DNA of 64,000 bases from Variovorax beijingensis (lineage in GTDB: Bacteria > Pseudomonadota > Gammaproteobacteria > Burkholderiales > Burkholderiaceae_C). Below the pieces are notes generated by a model that did not search any database, was not told the DNA's origin, and was given only the letters and a program-made list of their open reading frames with translations. This document shows, piece by piece, positions 1 through 8,739 of the stretch (positions are counted from its first letter, which is position 1; each line of letters begins with the position of its first letter). The stretch spans positions 1-64,000 of the forward strand of contig NZ_VIVL01000016.1 of NCBI RefSeq assembly GCF_007828835.1. The letters are read 5' to 3'. The position numbers and the translations under genes were made by a program.

Positions 1-658
1 TGAGGGCCGAGGGCTTGTGGAAGTGCTCGCCGCCGGCGCGGGCGAAGGCATGGTCGACGCCGGGGTAGACGTGCAGCGTCACGCCGGGGCGGCCCCGCAG
101 CGCCTGCACGATGCGCTCGCGGGCTCCGGGCGGGCAGAACTTGTCGAGCTCTGCGATGTGCAGCGTCAGCGGCCGCTTGATCTGGTCGGCCTCGTCGAGT
201 GCGGCCTCGATGCCCACGCCGTAGTAGCCCACCGACACGTCCGCGTCGGTGCGGCAGGCCGCCAGGTAGGCCAGCTTGCCGCCCAGGCAGAAGCCGAGCA
301 CACCGACCTTGGCGCCGCTCACTTCGGGCCGGGCACGCAGCGCGCTGATGGAGGCCTGCATGTCTTCCATGCCACGGGCCTCGTCGAAGCCCTGGTAGAA
401 GCCGAAGGCGCGCTGCCAGTCGGCCTCGCTGTAGCCGAGCTCCACGTCGGGCTGCTGGCGCCAGAACAGGTCGGGCACGAGCGTCACGTAACCTTCCTCG
501 GCGTAGTAGTCGGCCACCTCGCGCATCGTGTGGTTGATGCCGAAGATCTCCTGCGCAATCACGAGGCCGGGGCCGCTGCCCGAGCGTGGCACGGCCAGGT
601 AGCCGCGAAACGTGCCGCTGCCGTCGGTGGCCTCGATCTGGATGTATCGACCTGTCAT
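1..658 (-). CDS. Dienelactone hydrolase family protein (3' end outside window)
   Basis: An alpha/beta hydrolase of the dienelactone hydrolase family, probably cytoplasmic; members hydrolyse dienelactones or related esters and lactones in aromatic catabolism. About 219 residues are visible before the gene runs off the left edge. The catalytic triad can be read: Cys124 in GFCLGG, Asp172 in AELDKF and His203 in VDHAF, the spacing usual for this family. No signal peptide is seen. The ATG at 658 follows directly after MTGRYIQIE-type N-terminal residues typical of the family. It is divergent from the DedA gene, 61 bp away, so the two share an intergenic promoter region. Family assignment is firm; substrate is unknown. 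Confidence 0.9.
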   Translation of the reverse strand, partial: MTGRYIQIEATDGSGTFRGYLAVPRSGSGPGLVIAQEIFGINHTMREVADYYAEEGYVTLVPDLFWRQQPDVELGYSEADWQRAFGFYQGFDEARGMEDMQASISALRARPEVSGAKVGVLGFCLGGKLAYLAACRTDADVSVGYYGVGIEAALDEADQIKRPLTLHIAELDKFCPPGARERIVQALRGRPGVTLHVYPGVDHAFARAGGEHFHKPSAL

Positions 659-719
659 GTTGGATCTCCGAATTCGTCATGGGACGCCATGCGGCGCGCA
701 GCAAGGATAATCCGCGACC

Positions 720-1388
720 ATGGAAATCATCAGCTTTCTCGTCGACTTCATCCTGCACGTCGACAAACACCTCGAGGCCTTCGTCGTGGCCTACGGCCCC
801 TGGGTCTATGCGCTGCTCTTCCTGATCGTGTTCGTGGAGACCGGCGCGGTGGTGATGCCCTTCCTGCCCGGCGATTCGCTGCTGTTCATCGTGGGCGCTC
901 TGTGCGGCGTGGGGCTCATGAGCTTTCCGCTGGCTTGCGCGGTGCTCATTGCCGCGGCCATCCTGGGCGATCAGTGCAACTACAGCATCGGCCGCTACTT
1001 CGGGCCCAAGGTCTTCAAGTGGGAGGACTCGCGCTTCTTCAACCGCAAGGCCTTCGACCAGGCCCACGCGTTCTACGAGCGCTATGGCGGCATCACGATC
1101 ATCCTTGCGCGCTTCATGCCCTTCATTCGCACCTTCGCACCCTTCGTGGCCGGCGTGGCGGAGATGAGCCGCGCGAAGTTCACCATGTTCAATGTGGTGG
1201 GCGGGCTGATCTGGGTGCTGGGCATCGCGACGGCGGGCTACTTCTTCGGCAACCTGCCGTTCGTGCGCGAGCATCTGGACAAGATCATCTGGGCGCTGAT
1301 CTTCGTGCCGGGCCTGATCGCGATCTTCGGTGCCTGGCGTGCATCGCGCGCAGAGAAGGCGCGCGCGCAATTGCCTTCGAAGGCTTGA
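720..1388 (+). CDS. DedA family membrane protein
   Basis: An integral inner-membrane protein of 222 residues of the DedA/SNARE-associated family. Several members are now linked to moving undecaprenyl phosphate or other lipids across the membrane and to membrane homeostasis. Visible family motifs are FLPGDSLLFIVG near residue 45, GRYFGPKVF near 97, and FMPFIRTFAPFVAG near 130, with hydrophobic stretches between and after them. The ATG at 720 has an AAGGAT-like ribosome site about 10 bases upstream. It stands alone on the plus strand and ends against a terminator that serves the opposite strand. The exact lipid substrate cannot be told from the sequence. Confidence 0.9.
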   Translation: MEIISFLVDFILHVDKHLEAFVVAYGPWVYALLFLIVFVETGAVVMPFLPGDSLLFIVGALCGVGLMSFPLACAVLIAAAILGDQCNYSIGRYFGPKVFKWEDSRFFNRKAFDQAHAFYERYGGITIILARFMPFIRTFAPFVAGVAEMSRAKFTMFNVVGGLIWVLGIATAGYFFGNLPFVREHLDKIIWALIFVPGLIAIFGAWRASRAEKARAQLPSKA

Positions 1389-1398
1389 TCGGTACCGG

Positions 1399-1425
1399 AA
1401 AAAAAAAAGCGCGCCCGTGGCGCGC
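1399..1425 (-). terminator. Intrinsic terminator of the glycine-zipper lipoprotein gene
   Basis: A perfect 7-bp stem (1409-1415 with 1419-1425, loop CGT) is followed, on the minus strand, by ten consecutive T residues (A-tract at 1399-1408 on the plus strand). It lies just after the lipoprotein stop at 1447, so it most likely ends that transcript. The polarity of the T-run means it should not act efficiently on the DedA transcript. Confidence 0.9.
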
Positions 1426-1446
1426 TCCGATGAGAGTGGAATCGGA

Positions 1447-1740
1447 TCAGTATCTCGGCCCGTTGTAGGGGTAATAGCCGCTCGGCGGATAAGCGCGCTG
1501 GCTCTCGTAGTAGTTGCGTTCGTCCACACTGCGACCCACTTGATTGCCGATCACACCACCAATGGCTGCACCACCCAGCGTGCTGCCGGTGTTGCCGCCG
1601 ATGGCGTGGCCCACCGCCGCACCGCCAAGCGCGCCAATGCCGGTGCCCAGGTTCTGGTTGGGACCGGATGCGCAACCCGCCAGCGCCATGACCGCGGTTG
1701 CCGCTGCCGCGGTCATCCAGATTCGTGCCTTCATCATCAT
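1447..1740 (-). CDS. Glycine-zipper outer-membrane lipoprotein
   Basis: A small lipoprotein of 97 residues. The N-terminus MMMKAR plus a hydrophobic stretch ends in the lipobox LAGC with Cys23 as the lipidated residue. Residues 30-70 are a glycine-zipper (repeats such as GALGGAAVGHAIGG and IGGVIGNQVG), as in the OsmB/SlyB type of membrane-inserting domains. The C-terminus is rich in Tyr and Pro. The longer reading frame begins at 1833, but ATG 1740 is preceded by AAAGGTGG at proper spacing and directly starts the signal peptide, so it was chosen. A clear intrinsic terminator follows. Function beyond envelope association is not known. Confidence 0.85.
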   Translation of the reverse strand: MMMKARIWMTAAAATAVMALAGCASGPNQNLGTGIGALGGAAVGHAIGGNTGSTLGGAAIGGVIGNQVGRSVDERNYYESQRAYPPSGYYPYNGPRY

Positions 1741-1868
1741 GGTGTCCACCTTTCTAGAGTGATGCAGCCATGATGGACAAAAGGCACCACCCCGCCGTGT
1801 AGGAGCCTGCCGCGCCTGGCTGTGCGTTGCCACGGGCCGCTCGGCGTGGGACAGCAGGGCGAGCGAGC

Positions 1869-3425
1869 CTAGAGCTGGCGGCTGCGCGCGAGCGGCGGGT
1901 TCTGCGCAAAGTAGCGCTGGATGCCGCGCATCAGCGCATCGGAAAGGCTCTCCTGGTAGCTGACGCTGCGCAGGTTCGCTTCTTCTTCGGGGTTGCTGAT
2001 GAATGCCGTTTCGACCAGCACACTGGGAATGTCGGGCGCCTTGAGCACCGCGAAGCCGGCCTGCTCGACCGCGGGCTTGTGCAGCCGGGCACCGATGCCG
2101 CGGATCTCGCCGAGCATGGCGCCGCCGAGCTTGAGGCTGTCGTTGATCTGCGCCGTGGTGCTCATGTCGAGCAGCGCGCGCTGCACCTGCACTTCATGGT
2201 TGCCGACGTTCACGCCGCCCACTTTGTCGGCTTCGTTTTCCTTGTTGGCGAGCCAGCGCGCGGCGCTGCTCGAGGCACCGCTCTGGCTGAGCGCAAAGAC
2301 GCTCGCGCCGCGCGCGGCGGGCGTGGTGAACGCATCGGCGTGGATGCTCACGAAGAGGTCGGCCTGCACGCGCCGCGCCTTCTGCACGCGCACACCCAGC
2401 GGCACAAAAAAATCGGCGTCACGCGTGAGAAACGCGCGCATCGGGTTGCCGTTGACGCTGCTGGCGTTGATGCGGTCGCGCAGGCGGTGCGCGATCTGCA
2501 GCACGATGTCTTTTTCGCGCGTGCCGTTGGGGCCGATGGCGCCCGGATCTTCGCCGCCGTGGCCGGGATCGAGCGCCACGATGATGATGCGGTCGGTGCG
2601 GCTTGCGGTGGCGCCGCCGCGCGCGGACGCGACGGGCGCGGGAGGTGCCGCAGGTACGGCAGCCGCAATGGGCGGTGCGGGCGGCACGACGGGGCCGGGC
2701 CGCGTCGACTGCTGCGCCATCAGCTCGCCCAGCGGGTCGGGTGCGGGCCCGGCCGCCGTGGCCGGCGGGCGGGCCGGAGATGGTGCGATGCTGTCGGGCA
2801 CAGGGCGCGGCGCGGGCACGTTGGGCGAAGGCCGCACGAGAATCGGCGGCCCGCCGTCGGGTGCGAGGCCCGAGGAGGGCGCGGCCGGCGGCGGCACCGC
2901 GGGCGCGCTCGCCACGGCACCGTTGTTGCCGCCGGAGCTGCTGCCGCGCGGTGCTTCGCGCAGGCGCTCGGTGATCAGCGCTTCCATCGGGTCGATGGCT
3001 TTTTCGGGGTAGAGGTCGAGCACCAGCCGGTGCTTGTACGCGGCAATGGGCGCCAGCGAGAACACCTGCGGCACCACGGCCTGCTTGAGATCGAACACGA
3101 TGCGCACCACCTTGGGTGCGTTCTGGCCGACGCGCAGGCCGTTGATGTACGGGTCGCCCGGCTTGATCTTGCCGACCAGGTCGCGCAGCTCGGGGTTGAG
3201 GTCGATGCCTTCGATGTCCACCGCCAGCCGCGGCGGACTGCCCACGACCAGCTGCTGCGAATGCAGCCGCGCGTCGGATTCGATGGTCACGCGCGTGTAG
3301 TCGGCCGCGGGCCACACGCGCACCGCGAGGATGGTGGCGCCGCGCGCGATCTGGTGCACGCCGAGCATCAGCGCGATGCTGCCGCCCTGCAGCAGCACAC
3401 GCCGTTTGAGGCCGCTGGCCTTCAT
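1869..3425 (-). CDS. amiC: N-acetylmuramoyl-L-alanine amidase AmiC
   Basis: A periplasmic zinc amidase of 518 residues that cuts the bond between N-acetylmuramic acid and the stem peptide during daughter-cell separation. The N-terminus LKRRVLLQGG followed by a hydrophobic segment resembles a Tat signal, as in AmiC of E. coli. An AMIN domain (about residues 30-130) that targets the septum comes next, then a long Pro/Ala-rich linker (about 150-270), then the Amidase_3 domain. Zinc ligands and catalytic residues visible are His289 (DPGHGG), His362 (SIHADAF) and Glu472 (VETAFISN). Its ATG overlaps the tsaE stop by 4 bp (ATGA), indicating translational coupling. The linker is longer than in E. coli. 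Confidence 0.95.
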   Translation of the reverse strand: MKASGLKRRVLLQGGSIALMLGVHQIARGATILAVRVWPAADYTRVTIESDARLHSQQLVVGSPPRLAVDIEGIDLNPELRDLVGKIKPGDPYINGLRVGQNAPKVVRIVFDLKQAVVPQVFSLAPIAAYKHRLVLDLYPEKAIDPMEALITERLREAPRGSSSGGNNGAVASAPAVPPPAAPSSGLAPDGGPPILVRPSPNVPAPRPVPDSIAPSPARPPATAAGPAPDPLGELMAQQSTRPGPVVPPAPPIAAAVPAAPPAPVASARGGATASRTDRIIIVALDPGHGGEDPGAIGPNGTREKDIVLQIAHRLRDRINASSVNGNPMRAFLTRDADFFVPLGVRVQKARRVQADLFVSIHADAFTTPAARGASVFALSQSGASSSAARWLANKENEADKVGGVNVGNHEVQVQRALLDMSTTAQINDSLKLGGAMLGEIRGIGARLHKPAVEQAGFAVLKAPDIPSVLVETAFISNPEEEANLRSVSYQESLSDALMRGIQRYFAQNPPLARSRQL

Positions 3426-3931
3426 GCGCCGAGCTGCGTCAGCAGGTCGCTGCCGCGGGGAGTGTTCGCCAGGAGGGTCACGCTGCGTGTGTCGTCTGTC
3501 ATCGCTTCTATTTTAATAGCGAGGTCGGCAATTGGTGTGCGGCCGGCAGCGTTTTCTGGCCACTCCGCGAGCTTGAGGCCCGGTCCCGCGAAAATGTCAC
3601 GGAAGCCGGCGTCGTCCCACTCGCGCGGATCGTTGAAGCGGTAGAAGTCGAAATGGAAGATGGCAAGGCCGTCGGGCGCTTCGTGCGGCTCGACCACGGC
3701 ATAGGTCGGGCTCTTGATGCGGCCCTCGATGCCGAGCGCGCGCAGCAGGTGCCGCACGAGGGTGGTCTTGCCGGCGCCGAGGTCGCCGTGCAGCGCGATG
3801 AATGCATCGCGCAGCGCGGGCGAGGCCGCCAGCGCGCGCGCGAAGGCGCCGGTGTCGTCCTCGCTGCGCCAGTGCAGCGTGCGGCCGGCATTCTTCGGCG
3901 TTTCTACAATCGGCAAGTGATCGTCAGCCAT
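3422..3931 (-). CDS. tsaE: tRNA threonylcarbamoyladenosine biosynthesis ATPase TsaE
   Basis: A 169-residue cytoplasmic ATPase that works with TsaB and TsaD to make N6-threonylcarbamoyladenosine at position 37 of ANN-decoding tRNAs. The P-loop GDLGAGKTTL is plain, followed by SPTYAVVEPHE and the family motif HFDFYRF. ATG 3931 (MADDHLPIVE) was chosen; an upstream in-frame start at 3982 would lie inside queG. The start overlaps the divergent queG start by 15 bp. The gene is coupled to amiC downstream by a 4-bp overlap, a common pairing in proteobacteria. An AT-rich 17-mer (3504-3520) lies inside the coding region and encodes part of the segment LAIKIEAM. Confidence 0.93.
   Translation of the reverse strand: MADDHLPIVETPKNAGRTLHWRSEDDTGAFARALAASPALRDAFIALHGDLGAGKTTLVRHLLRALGIEGRIKSPTYAVVEPHEAPDGLAIFHFDFYRFNDPREWDDAGFRDIFAGPGLKLAEWPENAAGRTPIADLAIKIEAMTDDTRSVTLLANTPRGSDLLTQLGA
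3504..3520 (-). repeat. AT-rich 17-mer of the form GCTA-N10-AGC inside tsaE
   Basis: Read in the sense of tsaE the sequence is GCTATTAAAATAGAAGC, a near-palindrome (CTATT-AA-AATAG) in strongly GC-rich surroundings. Three similar 17-mers occur in the window, each inside a coding region. Whether this is a dispersed repeat or chance is undecided. Confidence 0.35.
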
Positions 3932-4993
3932 CCACTCGTTGCTCGTATTCAGGCATTGGCCCGGGAACTCGGATTCTCCCAAATCGGAATCGCGGGTGTC
4001 GATTTATCGAGCGCCGAGGAAGGTCTGATGCAATGGCTGGCCCATGGGTTCCATGGCGAGATGAAATACATGGCAACGCACGGCACGCGCCGCGCCAGGC
4101 CGGCCGAGCTGGTGCCGGGCACGGTGAGCGTCATCACGGCGCGCATGGACTACCTGCCGCGCGGCACGCCGCCGGGTGACTGGCAGGCCGTGGAGTTCGA
4201 TCGCCTCGCGCGCCCCGGCGAAGCCATCGTCTCGGTCTATGCGCGCGGCCGCGACTATCACAAGGTGATGCGTGCGCGGCTGGCCAAACTGGCTGCGCGC
4301 ATCGCCGAGGAAGTGGGCCCGTTCGGCCATCGCGCCTTCACCGATTCGGCGCCGGTGCTCGAAGCCGAGCTTGCCTCGCGCAGCGGCCAGGGCTGGCGCG
4401 GCAAGCACACGCTGGTGCTGGACCGCAGCGCGGGCTCGATGTTCTTCCTGGGCGAGATCTACGTCGACATGGCGCTGCCCGAGAGCGAGCCGGTCAGCGC
4501 GCACTGCGGCAGTTGCAGCGCCTGCATCGACGTGTGCCCGACAAAGGCCATCGTCGCGCCATACCGGCTCGATGCGCGGCGCTGCATTTCGTATCTCACC
4601 ATCGAGCACGGCGGCCCGATCTCGCTGGAGCTTCGGCCCCTGATGGGCAACCGCATCTACGGCTGCGACGACTGCCAGCTGATCTGCCCCTGGAACAAGT
4701 TCGCGAAGAAGAGCGCGCTGCCCGACTTCGATGCGCGCGAAGGGCTGACCGGCCAGTCGCTGGCCGCGCTCTTTGCCTGGAGCGAGGAAGATTTCCTGCG
4801 CTTCACCGAGGGCAGCCCGATCCGCCGCATCGGGCATGAACGCTGGCTGCGCAACATCGCCGTGGCCCTCGGAAACGCACTGCGCGCGGGCGAGAGCGGC
4901 GCCGCAGAGGCACTGGCCACGCGGGCATCGGACCCGAGCGAACTGGTGCGCGAGCACGTGGCGTGGGCGCTGGCGCAGCGCCCCGGGCGCTGA
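3917..4993 (+). CDS. queG: Epoxyqueuosine reductase QueG
   Basis: A 358-residue cytosolic iron-sulfur and cobalamin enzyme that reduces epoxyqueuosine to queuosine in tRNA, the last step of queuosine synthesis. Two 4Fe-4S binding motifs are visible: CGSCSACIDVCPTKAI near residues 197-212 and CDDCQLICPWNKF near 252-265. The C-terminus carries a HEAT-like tail. The start is taken as GTG 3917, which begins VIVSHPLVARIQALARELG; the frame stays open upstream to 3653 but that part is antisense to tsaE. A TACAAT hexamer at 3905-3910 sits 6 bases before the GTG, so the message could be leaderless. Divergent from tsaE with overlapping 5' ends. Confidence 0.93.
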   Translation: MIVSHPLVARIQALARELGFSQIGIAGVDLSSAEEGLMQWLAHGFHGEMKYMATHGTRRARPAELVPGTVSVITARMDYLPRGTPPGDWQAVEFDRLARPGEAIVSVYARGRDYHKVMRARLAKLAARIAEEVGPFGHRAFTDSAPVLEAELASRSGQGWRGKHTLVLDRSAGSMFFLGEIYVDMALPESEPVSAHCGSCSACIDVCPTKAIVAPYRLDARRCISYLTIEHGGPISLELRPLMGNRIYGCDDCQLICPWNKFAKKSALPDFDAREGLTGQSLAALFAWSEEDFLRFTEGSPIRRIGHERWLRNIAVALGNALRAGESGAAEALATRASDPSELVREHVAWALAQRPGR

Positions 4994-4999
4994 ACCAAC

Positions 5000-5917
5000 T
5001 CAGCGCGGCAGCGCCAGCGCAAACGGCAGGCTCGCCACGCCCAGCAGCGTGGACAGGGTCACGAGACCCGCCACGTACGGACCGTTGTAGCCCATGCGCG
5101 CCGCCAGCACATAGGCGCTCGAGGCCGTGGGCACGGCGGAAAACGCCATCAGCACGGCGGCCTGTGTTGCGTCCAGCCGCAGCGCGAGAGACAGGCCCCA
5201 CGCCACCAGCGGCAGCAGCAGGTGCCGTATGGACAGCACCGACACCGCAAGCACCTTGCCGCGCCCCAGGCTCGCGAACTGCATGCCCGCGCCGGCGGCC
5301 AGCAGGCCGAGCGCGAGCGATGCGGCGCCGATGCGCGCGAGCGTGGGCGTGGCCCAGTTCGGAACGGTGAAGCCCAGCACGTTGGCCAGCAGACCGGCCA
5401 GCGTGGCGACGATCAGCGGATTGCGCACCAGCTGTCGCGCGAAGCCGCTCTGCGCATGCCGCGCCATCGGCCAGACGGCCGCGATGTTGAACATCGGCAC
5501 GCACACGCCGATCAGCACCGCGATCAGCAACAGGCCCTGCGCACCGGCCAGCCGCTCGGCGAGCGCAAGGCAGATGAAGGAGTTGAAGCGGAACCCGATC
5601 TGCGCGCTGGCCGCATGGTCGCGGCGGTCGATGTGAGAGCGCAGGCCGGGCACATGGGGCAGCGCGTAGGCCATCGCGATGCCGCTGAGGCCGATGCCCA
5701 CGCCCGCAGTGAGCAGGCTCGAGGTGGCGGCAAAATCGAGCGGGCTGCGCACGATGGAGTGGAACAGCAGCACCGGAAATAGAAAGTAGTAGACCAGGCT
5801 TTCGACCTGGTCCCAGACGCGGCGGTCGAGCGCCGTGTAGCGGCAAAGCAGCCAGCCGATGGCAATGAGCGAAAAATCCGGAAAGAGCAGCTGTGCGAAG
5901 TTCACCGCCTCGAGCAT
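5000..5917 (-). CDS. AEC family (auxin efflux carrier type) transporter
   Basis: A 305-residue inner-membrane carrier of the AEC family; bacterial members move malate, malonate or other small anions, but the substrate here is unknown. About ten hydrophobic segments are visible, arranged as two inverted halves, with the family pattern FNSFICLALAERLAG in the first half and FSAVPTASSAYVLA near the C-terminus. ATG 5917 (MLEAVNFAQLLFPDF) was chosen because it begins the first membrane segment; an in-frame GTG at 5950 is an alternative. It converges with queG, the stops being 6 bp apart, and stands divergent from the first Bug gene. Confidence 0.85.
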   Translation of the reverse strand: MLEAVNFAQLLFPDFSLIAIGWLLCRYTALDRRVWDQVESLVYYFLFPVLLFHSIVRSPLDFAATSSLLTAGVGIGLSGIAMAYALPHVPGLRSHIDRRDHAASAQIGFRFNSFICLALAERLAGAQGLLLIAVLIGVCVPMFNIAAVWPMARHAQSGFARQLVRNPLIVATLAGLLANVLGFTVPNWATPTLARIGAASLALGLLAAGAGMQFASLGRGKVLAVSVLSIRHLLLPLVAWGLSLALRLDATQAAVLMAFSAVPTASSAYVLAARMGYNGPYVAGLVTLSTLLGVASLPFALALPR

Positions 5918-6024
5918 AAACCGCGGCGGACCATGGGTAATCCACAGCACCGGCGAGGTGCGAAGCCGCTAGCATCCGGGGCTTTGGTTTTTCGACAATC
6001 AATCAGTCAATCAAGGAGTTATAG

Positions 6025-6999
6025 ATGCAACGTCGTCAATGGGGCGCCATGGTGGGAGCCGCCGCGCTGGTCGCGGCTGCGGGCCAGAGCTTCGCGCAGG
6101 GCTACCCGAACAAGCCGGTCGAACTGAGCGTGCCCTTTGCTCCGGGCGGCACGACCGACATCGTGGCGCGCGTGATTTCCGACCCGCTCGGCAAGGTGCT
6201 GGGCCAGCCGGTGGTGGTGATCAACCGCGCGGGCGGCGGCGGCATCGTGGGCGCGGCCGAAACGGCGCGCGCCACGCCCGACGGCTACAAGCTGGGCGTG
6301 GCCACGGTATCGAGCACGGCCGCCAACCCGGCCATCAACCCCAAGGTGCCGTACGACCCGATCAACGACTTCACGCCGATCATCAACATCGCGGCCACAC
6401 CCAACATCATTGCGGTCAACCCGAGCTTCCCGGCCAAGAACTACGCGGAGTTCGTGGCCGAGCTCAAGAAGAACCCCGGCAAGTACTCGTATGCCTCGTC
6501 GGGCACGGGCGGCATCGGCCACCTGCTGATGGAGCTCTACAAGAGCCTCACCAACACCTTCGTCACGCACATTCCCTACCGCGGCGCGGGCCCTGCGCTC
6601 AACGACGTGGTGGCCGGCCAGGTGCCGATCATGTTCGACAACATCCCCTCGGCCATGCCTTTCATCCAGAGCGGCCGGCTGGTGCCCATCGTGGTGTCGG
6701 CGCCGCAGCGCCTGGCCGCGCTGCCCAACGTGCCGACCTTCAAGGAAGTAGGGCTCGAGCCGGTCAACCGCATGGCGTACTACGGCATCCTCGGCCCCAA
6801 GGGCCTGCCGAAGGAAGTGGTCGACAAGATCAGCGCCGGCGTGAAGAAGGCGGTGGAAGACCCGGCCGTGAAGAAGCGCATCGAAGACACGGGTTCGCTG
6901 ATCGTGGCCAACACGCCCGAGCAGTTCGCCGCGCAGATCAAGGCCGAATACGAGGTCTACAAGCAGGTCGTCGCCAAGCAGAAGCTCAAGCTGGACTGA
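6025..6999 (+). CDS. Bug-type tripartite tricarboxylate transporter substrate-binding protein
   Basis: A periplasmic solute receptor of 324 residues of the Bug/TctC family. These receptors bind carboxylates or similar small acids. Residues 1-25 form a Sec signal peptide ending in SFAQ; the mature part begins GYPNKPVELSVPFAPGG, the usual start in which the PGG loop contacts a carboxylate. Later family blocks include SSGTGGIGHL, HIPYRGAGPAL and NVPTFKEVGL. AAGGAG at 6013-6018 supports ATG 6025. No membrane subunits (tctA/tctB) are nearby, so this is an orphan receptor as is frequent in Comamonadaceae and Bordetella. It is followed by a strong terminator. Confidence 0.93.
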   Translation: MQRRQWGAMVGAAALVAAAGQSFAQGYPNKPVELSVPFAPGGTTDIVARVISDPLGKVLGQPVVVINRAGGGGIVGAAETARATPDGYKLGVATVSSTAANPAINPKVPYDPINDFTPIINIAATPNIIAVNPSFPAKNYAEFVAELKKNPGKYSYASSGTGGIGHLLMELYKSLTNTFVTHIPYRGAGPALNDVVAGQVPIMFDNIPSAMPFIQSGRLVPIVVSAPQRLAALPNVPTFKEVGLEPVNRMAYYGILGPKGLPKEVVDKISAGVKKAVEDPAVKKRIEDTGSLIVANTPEQFAAQIKAEYEVYKQVVAKQKLKLD

Positions 7000-7019
7000 G
7001 CCTCGCCAACCCTGCCGAA

Positions 7020-7050
7020 GCCGCCCGCGCCACGGGCGGCTTTTCTTTTT
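7020..7050 (+). terminator. Intrinsic terminator after the first Bug gene
   Basis: An 8-bp perfect GC stem (7020-7027 with 7033-7040, loop CGCCA) is followed by TTTTCTTTTT. It lies 20 bases after the Bug stop codon and ahead of xerD, so xerD must have its own promoter within or after it. Confidence 0.92.
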
Positions 7051-7065
7051 GTTATCTTGCAGCGC

Positions 7066-7977
7066 ATGACCGAGGCCGCCGCCACACAAACCCCCGAGAT
7101 CGACGACTTCATCGATGCCCTCTGGCTCGAGGACGGGCTGTCGAAGAACACGCTGGCCGCCTACCGCCGCGACCTCGCGCTGTTCGCGCAGTGGCTTGGC
7201 AGACAGCGCAGCGGCGGCGCGCTCGATACGGCGCAGGAGTCCGACCTGCAGGCCTACATGGGTGCGCGCCTGTCGACCAAGGGCAAGGCCACCTCGGCCA
7301 ATCGGCGGCTCACGGTGTTCAAGCGCTACTACCGTTGGGCGCTGCGCGAGCGCCGCATCGCGGCCGATCCGAGCATCCGGCTTGCGCCCGCGCGGCAGAT
7401 GCCGCGGGCCATCAAGACGTTGTCGGAAAAACAGGTGGACGACCTGCTGGCCGCACCCGACGTGGAAACCCCGCTCGGCCTGCGCGACCGCGCGATGCTC
7501 GAGCTGATGTATGCGAGCGGCCTGCGCGTGAGCGAGCTGCTGGCGCTCAAGGTCATCGACATGAGTTTGAACGACGGCGTGCTGCGCGTGCTCGGCAAGG
7601 GCAGCAAGGAGCGCCTCGTGCCCTTCGGCGGCGAGGCGCGGCGCTGGATCGAGCGCTACCTGGAAGAGTCGCGCCCCGCCATCCTCGATGGGCAGCAGAC
7701 GCCCGACCTGTTCGTGACCGCGCGCGGCGCGGGCATGACGCGCGTGATGTTCTGGATCATCGTGAAGAAGCAGGCCGCCGCGGCCGGCATCCACGTGCCG
7801 CTGTCGCCGCACACGCTGCGCCATGCCTTCGCCACGCACCTGCTGAACCACGGCGTGGACCTGCGCGCGGTGCAGCTGCTGCTCGGCCATGCCGACATTT
7901 CCACGACCACCATCTACACCCACGTGGCGCGCGAACGGCTCAAGCAACTGCATGCCGCACACCATCCACGCGGCTGA
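7066..7977 (+). CDS. xerD: Site-specific tyrosine recombinase XerD
   Basis: A 303-residue tyrosine recombinase that, with XerC, resolves chromosome dimers at dif under FtsK control. The N-terminal SAM-like core-binding domain (about 12-95) contains LSKNTLAAYRRDLALF. The catalytic domain shows Arg154 in SGLRVSELL, Lys in GKGSKERLVPFG, the box HTLRHAFATHLL, LGHADISTTTIYTHV and the nucleophile Tyr284. The XerD-type N-terminus and the lack of any neighbouring phage or integron genes argue for the housekeeping enzyme. ATG 7066 was preferred over the in-frame TTG at 7057. It overlaps the next gene by 26 bp. Confidence 0.93.
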   Translation: MTEAAATQTPEIDDFIDALWLEDGLSKNTLAAYRRDLALFAQWLGRQRSGGALDTAQESDLQAYMGARLSTKGKATSANRRLTVFKRYYRWALRERRIAADPSIRLAPARQMPRAIKTLSEKQVDDLLAAPDVETPLGLRDRAMLELMYASGLRVSELLALKVIDMSLNDGVLRVLGKGSKERLVPFGGEARRWIERYLEESRPAILDGQQTPDLFVTARGAGMTRVMFWIIVKKQAAAAGIHVPLSPHTLRHAFATHLLNHGVDLRAVQLLLGHADISTTTIYTHVARERLKQLHAAHHPRG

Positions 7978-8716
7978 GCCGCTGTCCGCATCGCAGCGCA
8001 TCGGTTGCGCGGGCTGGAGCCTGCCGCGCGCGCTGTGGAGCGAGTTCCCGCCCGAGGGCTCGCACCTGCAGCGTTATGCACAGCGCTTTGGCGCGGCCGA
8101 GATCGACACCTCGTTCTACCGCCCGCACCGGCGCGAGACCTACGCGCGCTGGGCCGCGAGCACGCCCCCGGACTTCCGCTTCGCGGTCAAGCTGCCCAAG
8201 GCCATCACGCATGAACGGCGGCTGGCCGGCGCAATGCCGGCCTTCGATGAATTCCTGGCGCAGGCCATGGGGCTGGCCGAGAGGCTCGGCTGCCTGGTCG
8301 TGCAGCTGCCGCCGAGCCTGGTCTTCGACGAGCGCGTGGTCCGCCGGTTCCTTGCCGACCTGCGGCGAAGGCACGGCGGGGCGGTGGCGCTGGAGCCGCG
8401 GCACCGCAGCTGGTTCGTGCCCGCGGCAGAGTCGCTGCTGGCGCGCTGGCGCATCGGGCGGGTGCTGGCCGATCCGGTGCTGTTCGACGAAGCGGCCGCG
8501 CCCGGCGGATGGCCCGGCCTCGTCTATCTGCGGCTGCACGGATCGCCGCGGCGCTACTGGTCGGCCTACGACAATGCGCTGCTCGCGCGGCTCGCACAGC
8601 GCTTGATGCAAGCGCGGGAGGAGGGCGCCGCGTGCTGGTGCATCCTCGACAACACCGCGGGCGGCGCGGCGGTGGGCAATGCGATGACGCTCGCGCGCCT
8701 GGTTCAGAATGGCTGA
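7952..8716 (+). CDS. DUF72 (YecE-like) family protein
   Basis: A 254-residue protein of the DUF72 family, which adopts a TIM-barrel-like fold; its biochemical role is not established. Visible family features are the start RIGCAGWSLPRALW, the segment FGAAEIDTSFYRPHRRETYARWA, FRFAVKLPKAITHE and the C-terminal block LVYLRLHGSPRRYWSAY. ATG 7952 starts inside xerD with 26 bp overlap, so the two are likely co-transcribed. The in-frame start at 7889 would lie fully within xerD and adds residues not expected for the family. Confidence 0.85.
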   Translation: MPHTIHAAEPLSASQRIGCAGWSLPRALWSEFPPEGSHLQRYAQRFGAAEIDTSFYRPHRRETYARWAASTPPDFRFAVKLPKAITHERRLAGAMPAFDEFLAQAMGLAERLGCLVVQLPPSLVFDERVVRRFLADLRRRHGGAVALEPRHRSWFVPAAESLLARWRIGRVLADPVLFDEAAAPGGWPGLVYLRLHGSPRRYWSAYDNALLARLAQRLMQAREEGAACWCILDNTAGGAAVGNAMTLARLVQNG

Positions 8717-8739
8717 TCCGTTCAGCTTTTTTCGAGATC

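Noticed and set aside
5941..6024. Short direct repeats AATCAATCAGTCAATCAA before the first Bug gene
   Set aside because: A simple tetranucleotide-like run of about 18 bases in a leader; no sign of function beyond low GC near the promoter.
7066..7977. Possible mobile-element or integron integrase
   Set aside because: The protein matches housekeeping XerD throughout, and no att sites, cassettes or phage genes are near.
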